This document shows, piece by piece, positions 49,764 through 59,112 of a stretch of DNA of 64,000 nucleotides (its first letter is position 1; every line of letters begins with the position of its first letter). The translations under genes and the position numbers were made by a program. The notes under the pieces are model-generated. The model searched no databases and had not been told where the DNA came from. It worked only from the letters and a program-made list of their open reading frames with translations. This DNA comes from Atopobiaceae bacterium (GTDB lineage: Bacteria > Actinomycetota > Coriobacteriia > Coriobacteriales > Atopobiaceae). The DNA lies in NCBI GenBank assembly GCA_017545665.1, contig JAFWKQ010000074.1, positions 1 to 64,000 of the forward strand, given 5' to 3'.

Positions 49764-50510
49764 ATGATTTTCGTGACTGGCGACACCCACGGCAATAACG
49801 ATCTCTACAAGATTAGCCCAGACTTTTGGCCCGAGGGGCAGGATCTCATGCGTGACGATGCCCTTATTGTTTGCGGTGACTTTGGCGCACTGTGGTCAGG
49901 CGGTTCGCGCGACGAAGAGCTTCTGCGTTGGTACGAGCGCCAACCGTGGACAACGCTCTTCGTCGACGGAAACCACGAGAACTTCGACCTCATTAATGAG
50001 TTGCCCGTAGAGAGGCGCTTTGGTGGGCGCGTCCACACCATCCCTGGCTATCCGCACGTGATTCATCTGATGCGTGGCGAAGTCTATGACCTGCGGGTTT
50101 CCGATTCCAAGAGCGTACGTGCCTTTGTGATGGGCGGGGCCCCCTCAATAGATGCCGCATGGCGTGTGCCTGGCCTGTCTTGGTGGTTCGACGAGATGCC
50201 CGATTATACGGAATACGACAACGCTTGGCGAAACCTGGAGCGTGTGGGTTGGAGCGTCGACTACGTCTTCACGCACGAGTTACCCTTTGAGGGCGTACGG
50301 GATGCCTTGGAATGGGTCGATGGCTACGAAGAGCCTGAGCCTATCCAAAACGAGCTATCGGAATTCCTGCAGAGCGTTGACGATTGCCTTGACAAAAGAC
50401 GCCTGAAGATGTGGTATGCGGGACATTACCACATTGACGCTGAAATAATGGACGATCAGCATTGCGTGCTCTACGAGCAGGTCTTGGAGCTTGGGTCGAG
50501 CCCCCTTTAA
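49764..50510 (+). CDS. Calcineurin-like metallophosphoesterase
   Basis: 248 residues. GDTHGN at 6-11, VCGDFGALW near 38, a GNHEN at about 74-78 and GHYHID near the C-terminus are the metal-binding motifs. AAGGAGG precedes the ATG at 49764. Such enzymes cleave phosphodiesters or phosphomonoesters; the substrate may be a nucleotide or protein. In the same direction as the flanking island genes. Confidence 0.88.
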   Translation: MIFVTGDTHGNNDLYKISPDFWPEGQDLMRDDALIVCGDFGALWSGGSRDEELLRWYERQPWTTLFVDGNHENFDLINELPVERRFGGRVHTIPGYPHVIHLMRGEVYDLRVSDSKSVRAFVMGGAPSIDAAWRVPGLSWWFDEMPDYTEYDNAWRNLERVGWSVDYVFTHELPFEGVRDALEWVDGYEEPEPIQNELSEFLQSVDDCLDKRRLKMWYAGHYHIDAEIMDDQHCVLYEQVLELGSSPL

Positions 50511-50639
50511 GGAGTGTGAGCGGTAATAGCACGCCGCTTTGCTGTGACCTTTGGGGAAAGGGTGCCACCATTTTAGATACCCCATTGTTTATACTGCTGA
50601 AAACAGTGCAACAATACCAAGACGAGGAGAAATATACGA

Positions 50640-53600
50640 ATGGGTGCCTATGGAATCTCTCTTACGGGTGTCATCAACGAAGCGCGCGACGACGCAAACC
50701 TGAGCGTTGCGCAGCGCGAGGCCCTGCGCAAACTTCAGACGAGCGATGCGAATAAGATTCTGGCCGACGAGGGCTTGTTGGAGGGTAAGCCAAAATATTG
50801 GCATGTGAGCAAAACAGGCCATGACCTTGGCATACGAGAAGGGCAGAGGACGAATGACCGCGGAGAGAGCTACACGGCTATTCTCTACAGCGAGCATGCC
50901 AAGGAAGAGGTAGTGGCAATACTGCTAAAAAGGTTGCTGGGCAACCTGATTTCGGAAAGACAAGATGCGCCAGAAAGTGATGCACAGGTAACAACCCAAG
51001 ATTCAGACGAAGGCAATTTCTATTGGTCTGAGGATCAGGACCACGACGAGATATCGGTTTTTGCGATTGACGACGAGCTCAATGATTATCTGCATGGTCA
51101 AACCACGCCCGATGCCAATATCCAAAAAAACAGGCGTCCAAAAAGACGCGCTCGACTTAGCGATTGCGAACTTAGAAAGCATCGTCGAGACGTTAAGAAT
51201 TTCATTGGCGAATGGCGGTCGTTCCTGACCGGTTCACACGTGGCGCTCGAAAGATTGTTGAATGGGGATGCCGCATCCTGCTTCGCGTCTCTTGTGGTTG
51301 AGGACCAGGCACGATTGAATCAGTTTACGGGTGAGGTCTCTGAGCTGTTTGAGAAATCCGGACAAGGTCCCAGAGGCAAGGCGCTTGTTACCACGCTGTC
51401 GGAGCTTGCCGAGCGCTACGACATCCAGGATTGTCAGTTCGTGGTTGGGGACTATGAGGGAGTGGATCTTCCGGAGGGGCGCCTTTTGGTGCTTGACGGC
51501 CTGCGTGCATTCTTGGATCAATACGAAGAAGACAGGCCCGTACTCGGGATGGATGCAAACAACGCAGCGGTCGACCGGGCCATACGAGAAAAGGCCGTTA
51601 TCGACGCGCTCAAGCGAGAGTCCCTGGGGCGTTACGTGTTGCTGATCGGCACTGATTCCGATCTTCAGGATCTTTGTGCGCTTGATGCCGTGTTCGCACA
51701 GTCCTTTGGTTCCAACCGCATCCAATTGGAGGGTCTTGAGGTTCAGAGCATGGCAAGAATATACCTTCGGGAGCTTGATCCAGAGGTACGTGAACAGACC
51801 AAAGAGATCGAGGGATTCGGAGGCAAGCTTATGCGACACATTGCCTTCAACCAGCGTCTCCAGCCGTTACGCGGTGCTGCGTATGCCAAGCATTTGGCTA
51901 AATACTCAAATAGGGCGCGCAAGCCGATTCTGGAGTGCCCAGAGAATGGATACGACTACGACAGAATCCAATCGAGGCTCGATGCGGTCGTTGGGCTTGA
52001 GGCAGTAAAGCGGACCTTGCACGAGCTTGAGGGCCAAGCTCTGTTTAACATGCGGGCGGAGGCATATGGGCGCGAGGATGTTGCAAGCTGCAAGCACATG
52101 CTCTTTGTGGGGAATCCCGGCACGGGCAAAACTATGATGGCACGCATATTTGCCGACCTGCTTCCCGTTATGGGTGTTATAAAGCTGCCAGAGGGCAAAG
52201 ATGGCAAAGAGAGCAAAAAGGGTAAGTTCAAAGAAGTCACGGCAAGCGACATCTTTTCCATGTATGTAAGTCAAAGTGAGGTAAAGGCGAAGGAGATCAT
52301 TGAGGAGGCACGCGGTGGAGTGCTGTTCGTAGACGAGGCCTACTCAATGATGGGGCATGTGGGAGAAAAAAGCGATGCAACCAGTCAGGTAATTAGCGTA
52401 TTCGTGAAGGCGATGGACGACTACAAGGATGAACTTGTGATTATCTTTGCCGGTTACGAGAAAGAGATGGCACGCTTCATGGAGTCCAATCCAGGACTCA
52501 AGTCGCGGACGCCCTATACGTTCCGTTTTGAGGACTATAGCACCGAAGAGCTCATCGAGCTGTTCTCGCGGAATCTTAGGGATATGGGCTACGACTACGA
52601 AAGGGAATCCGTTGAAGTCAAGCTAAGGGACTTGTTCGAGCGCAATCGCAACTTTAGGGATTTCGGCAACGGTCGTTTTGTGAGGAACGTGGTCTCGGCG
52701 GCAAAGCGCCATCATGCCACTGCCACAAACGACGGCAAGGTGGAAGCCGGCAAGCTATTTGTGATATCGGGCGATGACATCCCAAGCCAAAACGAGCTTA
52801 TGGGTGTTAGCGACTGGTCGTTCAAAGGCGCTCGAGAGCTACTGAAACCACTCATTGGGATGGACCAGATAAAGGAAACGGTCCTTCGCTTCGAAAAGGA
52901 GGTGGCGTATCGGGAACAGATGCGCCTGCAGGGCTGCCCTCTTCCCCGAAAGAACATGCACATGCTTCTTACGGGAAATCCCGGAACGGGCAAGACGACG
53001 CTCGCCCGCATTCTGGGGAAGATCCTATACAACGTAGGCGTGCTTCCTACCAACAAGTTCCTTGAGGTCGAGGGACACGATCTTGCAAAGGTGGGATCGG
53101 GCAATCAGCTAGAGGCGACAAATTACCTTAAAGACGCCATGGGAGGCGTGCTGTTCATAGATGAGGCGTACGCAATCCTGAGCTCACCGGGGAGAGACAG
53201 CATCATTGCCACGCTGGTAAAGGCCATGGAAGACCATAAAGGCGACTTTGTGGTCATGTTTGCGGGATATAGAAAAGAAATGAAGGCCTTTACGGAGTGG
53301 AATCCCGGCTTGGAGTCACGCATTGGCTATAAGTTCGACTTCCAAGATTACGGAGAGGCCGAGCTCCAGGAGATATTCGAGCTCAAGATCAAAAGTGCCG
53401 GCCTTGAGATTACCGAAGCTGCTCAGGAAAAGAGTCGAAATGTGTTCCGGTTCTTCCAAGGCGTACGGGGCATCGGAAACGGTCGCTTTGCTGGGAAGCT
53501 TCTTGATGAGGCGATTTCGCTTCACGCCCAGAGCGCAAGCGTAGCCAATTTGAGGACGCTCGATGCGGACGACATCCCCTCAATAGAGCATATGGCAAGT

Positions 53601-54176
53601 ATTGTGGCGGTAAATGTTGCGTCGTGCTTTGGCAACGACAACAAAGCCGTACTACAACGACGCACCGTACATGAGCTCGGGCATGCCATATGCCTATTGG
53701 AGCTCAGGCGACTTACAAATATCAGGTGTATTACCATACGCGAAGAGGGCACAGGTGCAGCGGCCTATGTGGCATACACACCTAACTTCGAGATAAACAC
53801 TGCCAACGACATAGAAAGCGAAATAGTGGCAGCGCTGGGCGGCTTGGCGGCAGAGGAGGTTGTGCTCGGCGAATATGGTGTTGGGGGGACGAGCGATTTG
53901 GCCCGCGCTACAGAGACTGCTCGAGCATATGTTACGAAAACGGGGCTATCGAGCGCCGGTCTTCTTGTGTACGGTGACGTGGATGTTCACGAGCTGCCAG
54001 AATCGGTGCGTGAGACCATAAGCCAACTGTTGGACGACGCCTTTGCAAAGGCAAGGCGTATTATTGTTGCGCGGAGGAACGTTCTTATAGCCTTGTATGA
54101 GAAGCTGATGAAAGAGAGGACCATATCGGGCGAGTGCGTCATAGACGTGTGGAACCAAATTGTGAGTGGACAATAA
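50640..54176 (+). CDS. Giant AAA+ - AAA+ - M41 (FtsH-like) peptidase fusion
   Basis: 1178 residues; GAGGAG lies upstream. Residues 1-100 form a DNA-binding-like domain (ANKILADEGLL, YWHVSKTGHDLGI, SYTAILYSEHAKEEVVAILL) shared with the 47080 protein. An acidic linker and an unrecognised domain (about 180-430) follow. Two CbxX/CfxQ-EccA-type AAA+ modules have Walker A GNPGTGKT at 491-498 and 779-786, each with a Walker B (GVLFVDEAYSM; GVLFIDEAYAI). The C-terminus is an FtsH-like M41 zinc peptidase: HELGH at 1011-1015, LGGLAAEEVVLGE, then GGTSDLARAT with the third ligand Asp1086. FtsH normally has one AAA domain of another clade and membrane helices; none are seen here. It is probably a soluble ATP-driven protease. 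I know no named family with this architecture. Confidence 0.8.
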   Translation: MGAYGISLTGVINEARDDANLSVAQREALRKLQTSDANKILADEGLLEGKPKYWHVSKTGHDLGIREGQRTNDRGESYTAILYSEHAKEEVVAILLKRLLGNLISERQDAPESDAQVTTQDSDEGNFYWSEDQDHDEISVFAIDDELNDYLHGQTTPDANIQKNRRPKRRARLSDCELRKHRRDVKNFIGEWRSFLTGSHVALERLLNGDAASCFASLVVEDQARLNQFTGEVSELFEKSGQGPRGKALVTTLSELAERYDIQDCQFVVGDYEGVDLPEGRLLVLDGLRAFLDQYEEDRPVLGMDANNAAVDRAIREKAVIDALKRESLGRYVLLIGTDSDLQDLCALDAVFAQSFGSNRIQLEGLEVQSMARIYLRELDPEVREQTKEIEGFGGKLMRHIAFNQRLQPLRGAAYAKHLAKYSNRARKPILECPENGYDYDRIQSRLDAVVGLEAVKRTLHELEGQALFNMRAEAYGREDVASCKHMLFVGNPGTGKTMMARIFADLLPVMGVIKLPEGKDGKESKKGKFKEVTASDIFSMYVSQSEVKAKEIIEEARGGVLFVDEAYSMMGHVGEKSDATSQVISVFVKAMDDYKDELVIIFAGYEKEMARFMESNPGLKSRTPYTFRFEDYSTEELIELFSRNLRDMGYDYERESVEVKLRDLFERNRNFRDFGNGRFVRNVVSAAKRHHATATNDGKVEAGKLFVISGDDIPSQNELMGVSDWSFKGARELLKPLIGMDQIKETVLRFEKEVAYREQMRLQGCPLPRKNMHMLLTGNPGTGKTTLARILGKILYNVGVLPTNKFLEVEGHDLAKVGSGNQLEATNYLKDAMGGVLFIDEAYAILSSPGRDSIIATLVKAMEDHKGDFVVMFAGYRKEMKAFTEWNPGLESRIGYKFDFQDYGEAELQEIFELKIKSAGLEITEAAQEKSRNVFRFFQGVRGIGNGRFAGKLLDEAISLHAQSASVANLRTLDADDIPSIEHMASIVAVNVASCFGNDNKAVLQRRTVHELGHAICLLELRRLTNIRCITIREEGTGAAAYVAYTPNFEINTANDIESEIVAALGGLAAEEVVLGEYGVGGTSDLARATETARAYVTKTGLSSAGLLVYGDVDVHELPESVRETISQLLDDAFAKARRIIVARRNVLIALYEKLMKERTISGECVIDVWNQIVSGQ

Positions 54177-54178
54177 AG

Positions 54179-54216
54179 GCGCGGGGCGGGGCTGGAACGG
54201 CCCCGACGCCTCGCCT
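54179..54216. terminator. GC-rich hairpin between convergent island genes
   Basis: GGCGCGGGGCGGGGC and GCCCCGACGCCTCGCC pair around TGGAACG. No T-run. Confidence 0.6.
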
Positions 54217-54220
54217 CGCG

Positions 54221-55480
54221 CTATGCGAGGCCCTCGTAGGGGCCGCGCGCCCTGTCAAGATACGCAAGGTACTCCTCGACCGTCTTGGAATGGTCCCGGT
54301 TAAGACGCTCCATGAGCCTCTGCCAATCGTTGCCGATTTCAGCGCTGCCAAGAAGCGCTCGCAAGAGGTCTTGCCAAGGGCTGCTCAAGAGCACGGCGGG
54401 AAGGGGTGGCTCCACCATCACGACGCCGTCGCCCGCCGCCGTGAGCCAACGGTAGAACAACTCGAACGGCTTGTTGATGTGTACCATGGTAAGGGCGGTT
54501 GAGGCGGGGTTGCCCGTTTCGCCCTCGAACTGGTCGAACTGGAGGTCGAACCCAAAGCGATCGAACATGAAGTTCGACCTGTCCGAGCGTGCGCGCAAAA
54601 AGAGGTAGCGCCCCTTTTTTGTGCTCGCGCCTTCGTGTCTTAGGCGGGCTTCTGCGTCGGCTTTCGCCTTCTCGATTTCCTTGCCCCGCTCCACGGGCGT
54701 GTCCGAGACCCTTGTACCAACCATACGGTCGACGCGCAGGCGCTGGACCGTGGAGTGGCCCCTCCACTTCTTGGACGAGAAGGTATCGACGTAGTAGTTG
54801 CCCCCTATGTACGCGACCGCCAGTGGCGTTTCGTCGCGCCACGTGCTGCCGTCATCGTCCGAAAGGATGCAGCGTTCGTGCCCTCCTGCCATGGACCTGC
54901 CCTTGTCGCTCCTACGGGCGTTGCTCATGCTTACGTAGCTGTACTGGAAGCGGACCCTCCTTCCCTCCTTCATGGCGCGGAATATGGTCTGCACGGTCCT
55001 GAAGACCTTCTTGTCCTCCGGCTGCATGCGCTCGTCCACGAACACGGTGCCATCCAGGTCATCCTCTTGGTAGATGCTCACGAGGTCGAGCAGGCCACCC
55101 TGCAAACGCTTGCTTTGGTGCATGGTGAGCGTGTGCGACGAGCGGATGGCGTTGAGCAGCAAGTGAACATCGGCAGTCGTAAAGTCGCTGCGCTTGCACC
55201 AAAAGCCTCTGTTGCGGTCGGCCTTCTTTATCTGGATACCAGCGAAGCAGTTGTTTGTTAGCGCCCTCAGGTCACCGCCCACGGTGTTTTCGGCTGGTGT
55301 TTCGCCAAAGCGTTCCTCCAGTATGGCGCGTATGCTAGCGTTCGAGAGCGGGTGTCGCTCGTCGCTGAACCGCTTTAGTATCTCTACGATGCACAGCAGG
55401 CGCTCGCGCGGGTTGTCGCAGCTGAGTCCCTGCGGGAGGAGGCTGGCAAATTCCTCGACGTCGTACTGTGAAAGCGCCAT
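54221..55480 (-). CDS. WYL-domain transcriptional regulator
   Basis: 419 residues with the start at 55480, GAGGG six bases upstream; a longer frame lacks support. An N-terminal winged helix (LLCIVEILKRFSDERHPLSNASIRAILEE, with TVGGDLRALTNN) precedes a WYL domain (ETPLAVAYIGGNYYVDTF in the strand position of the WYL triad) and a C-terminal extension. WYL regulators sense ligands, often nucleic acids or nucleotides, and commonly control defence operons. It is divergent from the helicase gene and convergent with the AAA-M41 gene, so it may control either. Confidence 0.85.
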   Translation of the reverse strand: MALSQYDVEEFASLLPQGLSCDNPRERLLCIVEILKRFSDERHPLSNASIRAILEERFGETPAENTVGGDLRALTNNCFAGIQIKKADRNRGFWCKRSDFTTADVHLLLNAIRSSHTLTMHQSKRLQGGLLDLVSIYQEDDLDGTVFVDERMQPEDKKVFRTVQTIFRAMKEGRRVRFQYSYVSMSNARRSDKGRSMAGGHERCILSDDDGSTWRDETPLAVAYIGGNYYVDTFSSKKWRGHSTVQRLRVDRMVGTRVSDTPVERGKEIEKAKADAEARLRHEGASTKKGRYLFLRARSDRSNFMFDRFGFDLQFDQFEGETGNPASTALTMVHINKPFELFYRWLTAAGDGVVMVEPPLPAVLLSSPWQDLLRALLGSAEIGNDWQRLMERLNRDHSKTVEEYLAYLDRARGPYEGLA

Positions 55481-55687
55481 GGGTGTCCCTCGCAAACGGA
55501 AGTGGGCGGTGAGCACGAAGAACATACCATGGAAAGAGGCAAATTGTGTGCGCGCGTCGGTTTCCCCAACGATAAAACGCTGCGATTTCGCACGTTTGCC
55601 TAAACGAGTAGTTCGCTGGATGTGACTGATTGGATAATGGGTTGCGTATCGCCTGCGACAGATCTTAATGGGCAAGGGGAGTTTGTG
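55481..55687. promoter_or_regulatory. Divergent control region between WYL regulator and helicase
   Basis: About 200 bases must hold both promoters and probably the WYL operator. I do not see a clear inverted operator. GGGGAG at about 55677 is the helicase ribosome site. Confidence 0.4.
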
Positions 55688-58192
55688 ATGGATAATGAGA
55701 CAGAGTATTTTGATTATTTACCTAAGCACGAGAGGGACTTGGAACGCTATCTTGGCCTTCGTAAAGACCCCGATGATGTAATCAAGGAAAACTTGACAAC
55801 GCATATAGCGATAAGTCGCAGAAAACACAGCAGCATGGTGGATTACCGTGATAGCGGAAACAAGATTCGCACACTCATTGAGCGCGCAATCGTTCACTTA
55901 CTCAATAAAAATGGAATCTCCACCAAAGGTGTTGGTGATAATGGCAAAGAAAGAGACATTGCGCTGGCAGACAACATCAATCGCGCTAAGAGAGAGGGAA
56001 TAATAAAAGCTAAGCAAAGTGACTACTATCACGAATGTCGGAAGCATACCAATCCCTTCGAACATGCGAGCCAGGCGTTGCAGGAGCAGGATATTGTTGA
56101 GTCTTTAATATATCTTGACAGGTTGCTGCGCAGCCACCTGATAAATGATCTGCGGAAAAAAGAAATCGCTAAGGGGGTTTCGAACGCCAAAAGGGAATCT
56201 ATGCTCGCGACCTACGACCCCGAAGCAGAAACAAAGGCGGCTATTGCGGATGCAATAAGTCGGACTGAGACTAAATATCAGCAAAGAATAGAGGAACAAA
56301 ACAAACGGGCGCGGGACTTGGATAGGCGATTCGAGGAGTTAACCCAAGAGCGCGATGCTTTAGTCAAGGAACACGAGGCACTGGGTGAACTGTCGGAAGA
56401 GGCGGAACAGAACTACTTGACTAGCGAACAGGAGAATGAAAGCCTTCGCCTAAAGATTGAAGAGGCAAAGCAAAAGCTTGAAGCGACGGAGCAAAAGCTG
56501 GAGACGATAAGGCAAGATCGTGCAGAGGTCATCAAACAACGCGACGAGGTAATGCGGGAAGTGGATGCGGTTCTCAACGAGCACGACTTCATTCGCAAGC
56601 TCCTGCAAAATGGAGGCAAGGCGACGGACGAGCAGCGCAGCGTGATGTTTGCCATTGGTCGCGATGAGCAAGAGCTTAGAAACAACAATAATCGCGAGAG
56701 GCATGGCATCATAAAGGTGAGGGGCGGCGCTGGTACAGGCAAGACCCTGTGCCTTCTTGCTGCAATTATGCATAGGCTGGAAACTGGGGGACAGATGTCG
56801 TTTGAGTCATTGCAGGCTCACAGGAACGCGTTGTTCCTGTGCTTCAACAAAGAACTGGCTGCGTACGTTCGAGGTCTGGTAGCCGGTTTTCCAGAGGTCG
56901 CGGACCGTATTTACGTTGAGAGCTACGATGCCTTCTTGAATCAGCTGGTGGTATGTGACGTGAGGCAAGGCTACGAGTACCTCGAAGACTACAATAAAGA
57001 CAACCGCTTTCCCTACATGTCGGACCTGCCGCACTATTGGGGGCTAATCTACGATGATAGGGAGAGTGGGCCACAGTATTTCAAGAACTCTGTTAGAAAG
57101 CCGGAGAGCTGGACCGTTGGCGAAATCGTCGAGGAGGCCATGAGTGAGGTCGCCAAAAAAGAACCACAGCTCCTGGCCTCTGGCTCGACGATTGCTCGTC
57201 TCGTGGACTCGAGTGAGGCGCGCAACGTCCGTTGGATGACGGACGAGATCCTGTGGATGGATAACCGATACAGTGACGTGCAAGATGCTTTCGCGCGCTA
57301 TCCTCAAGACACTCGCGCGGGACGGGGAGGCGCTCGTCGGGCTGACAAGGGCAGCGATGCCCGCAAGGTGATTCTTGAGGTGTGGCGAGAATTCCAAAAT
57401 AAGCTCAGAGAGCATCGGACGTATACGATGGGCCGGGTTGTTGCAAGGCTCCTGGATCCGAAGTCCAACGATCTTCCGCGGTACGATGTAGTCGCCGTGG
57501 ACGAAGCCCAAGACCTATCGGTAAGCATGGTGCGGCTTTTTAGGAGATTCGTAAAAGACGACGGGTATCTCTTCATAGCGGGTGATGAGGGACAGCAACT
57601 ATATATGCGTGACTTTAGCTGGAGAGACGTGGATGAGGGTTTAGGCTATACTCCTCGGTTCCGCACACTTACCAAGAATATGCGCAATCCACCAGACATC
57701 CAGCGTTTCGTGGAGCGGCTTCACGACACGGAGCTCCCGGACGAAGAGCTCCGTTACATGGGCCAGCCGAACAAAGAAAAGGCCGATCTCGTGTGGGTGA
57801 GCGATCAAGAGATGCCAGGGTGGATCGCAAACATAGTCGACCCAAATCAATCCACGGTTGTTATCACCAACAACAATCATCGCCTGCAGATGGTCAATAG
57901 CCTTACGAGCGCCGGGCTCGAGGTCCGAGAAAGCGTTGAGGGCCATATGAGCGGTGCCATACAAAACGGCCTCTACGTTCTGTCGGTGTTGAGCGGAAAG
58001 GGGCTGGAGTTCGACACGGTTATTGTGGACTACCGCGAGCAACTCTACAGCCAAGATCCTGAGCGGGAGCTTAAGACCCGCAACATGCAATTCACGCGTG
58101 CGCGGAAGCGGCTGTTCGTGTTGCATCACAGCGAGTTGGGAGAGATACCGCTGCTGGAAAACTATCGCGACTACTTCCCAGAGTGGCAGTAA
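55688..58192 (+). CDS. Coiled-coil SF1 (UvrD-like) helicase with HEPN/DUF4145-like N-terminus
   Basis: 834 residues. The helical N-terminal domain (about 40-165; IRTLIERAIVHLLNKNGIS and ECRKHTNPFEHASQ, then LDRLLRSHLI) resembles DUF4145/HEPN-type domains, though the R-x4-6-H spacing is imperfect. A long coiled coil spans about 180-310. The helicase part has Walker A GGAGTGKT at 346-353, DEAQD at 605-609, a GDEGQQLY motif, KNMRNPPDIQRF, GLEFDTVIV and a final QFTRARKRLFV. It likely translocates on DNA or RNA at the cost of ATP. Defence helicases with HEPN partners are known, but this arrangement is not one I can name. Confidence 0.8.
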   Translation: MDNETEYFDYLPKHERDLERYLGLRKDPDDVIKENLTTHIAISRRKHSSMVDYRDSGNKIRTLIERAIVHLLNKNGISTKGVGDNGKERDIALADNINRAKREGIIKAKQSDYYHECRKHTNPFEHASQALQEQDIVESLIYLDRLLRSHLINDLRKKEIAKGVSNAKRESMLATYDPEAETKAAIADAISRTETKYQQRIEEQNKRARDLDRRFEELTQERDALVKEHEALGELSEEAEQNYLTSEQENESLRLKIEEAKQKLEATEQKLETIRQDRAEVIKQRDEVMREVDAVLNEHDFIRKLLQNGGKATDEQRSVMFAIGRDEQELRNNNNRERHGIIKVRGGAGTGKTLCLLAAIMHRLETGGQMSFESLQAHRNALFLCFNKELAAYVRGLVAGFPEVADRIYVESYDAFLNQLVVCDVRQGYEYLEDYNKDNRFPYMSDLPHYWGLIYDDRESGPQYFKNSVRKPESWTVGEIVEEAMSEVAKKEPQLLASGSTIARLVDSSEARNVRWMTDEILWMDNRYSDVQDAFARYPQDTRAGRGGARRADKGSDARKVILEVWREFQNKLREHRTYTMGRVVARLLDPKSNDLPRYDVVAVDEAQDLSVSMVRLFRRFVKDDGYLFIAGDEGQQLYMRDFSWRDVDEGLGYTPRFRTLTKNMRNPPDIQRFVERLHDTELPDEELRYMGQPNKEKADLVWVSDQEMPGWIANIVDPNQSTVVITNNNHRLQMVNSLTSAGLEVRESVEGHMSGAIQNGLYVLSVLSGKGLEFDTVIVDYREQLYSQDPERELKTRNMQFTRARKRLFVLHHSELGEIPLLENYRDYFPEWQ

Positions 58193-58269
58193 CCCAACCA
58201 TCACCCGGGGCTACCCCCGAGTGGTGGTGGCTGGGGCCCGGGTGTCGGTTGCTCTTGTCCAGTTGCATG

Positions 58270-58291
58270 CCACCTCAAGATATTGAGGTGG
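58270..58291. terminator. Hairpin downstream of the helicase gene
   Basis: CCACCTCAA and TTGAGGTGG pair perfectly around GATA. Lies between the helicase stop and the RNA element. Confidence 0.65.
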
Positions 58292-58350
58292 TCGCGACGT
58301 TTGCGATGAAATGAGGGGGTCTCTCGGTGGCATACTATTTGCAGCAAGAG

Positions 58351-58950
58351 CGAAGCTTGAGAACTGAATCGAGTCCGTTGGACCTCGGTGCATAAGGGGA
58401 TTGCAGCCCTTCCGAGGCGGGATGGATGGGACGGAAGTCCCGGTGGGGATACCCGCCGGGGCGAGCCGCGAGGCGGGCCCGCGAGGGCTGCCGACGAGGG
58501 AGAAAGGCCCAAGCCCAAGTCCTGGCGCGCGCGATGGCGCTCCGAACGTGCAGAACTCCTGGCACACCTCAATAGACGCCCCAGTGGGGAAGAACCTTGG
58601 GACTAGGCGGGTCGCGCCGCTCGACAGTAGGCAAGGAATGCCAAAGGTGTAGTTCGTCTTGAGGTCGGGAAACCGACTATAACAGGAGTCGCTGGCCAAA
58701 GTAGCCGTAGGGACGGTTTGACCTCGAGTATACAAAGTAAAGGGCGAAATCCATCTCTGAAGCTCGGTGAAATCTGGGGGTAACCATTCCCCCGCAGGGC
58801 CCCAAAGGGAGGTTTGGCAGCCTCCTCGGGCAAGAAGCCATGGGTCGCTCCCGGAAGCTCAGACTTGTCTGCCTGCTGACGGAACACGGGGAAGCCATTT
58901 GTAGCGTAGGGCGAAGGCTCACAACGGATTCGATTCAGTTCTCATGCTCG
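58351..58950 (+). ncRNA. Large structured non-coding RNA candidate, about 600 nt
   Basis: A 22-bp terminal helix joins 58359-58380 (GAGAACTGAATCGAGTCCGT and on) to 58922-58943, and can extend to about 30 bp with a bulge. Within it many local hairpins are visible: CCTCGG/CCGAGG at 58383/58412 with AAGGG/CCCTT inside, GGGACGGAAGTCCC at 58428-58441, GGTGGGGATACCCGCC at 58442-58457, and GTCGG-GAAA-CCGAC at 58664-58677. The region has no plausible protein frame. One terminal-helix pair and one in the 58442 hairpin are G-U on the plus strand but A-C on the minus strand, which argues for plus-strand transcription. Size and closed-end layout recall ROOL/OLE/GOLLD-class ornate RNAs; I cannot assign it to one. 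Confidence 0.72.
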
Positions 58951-59112
58951 CGCGCTTCCATCGCTTCGCTTCTGTGGCATTTGGAAACGCCGGCAACGTC
59001 GTTGCGAGTTGATGATTTGCTATGTGACATAGTAAGATGGTGTGAATATATTCGTGAAAATCTTCATTAATATATGTTAGCATGCTCCTATACCAACGTA
59101 TGGGGAGGTTAC

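Noticed and set aside
58351-58950. Group II intron, RNase P RNA or tmRNA
   Set aside because: No GUGYG start or typical domain V, no reverse-transcriptase gene, no conserved RNase P core and no tmRNA tag frame were found by eye.
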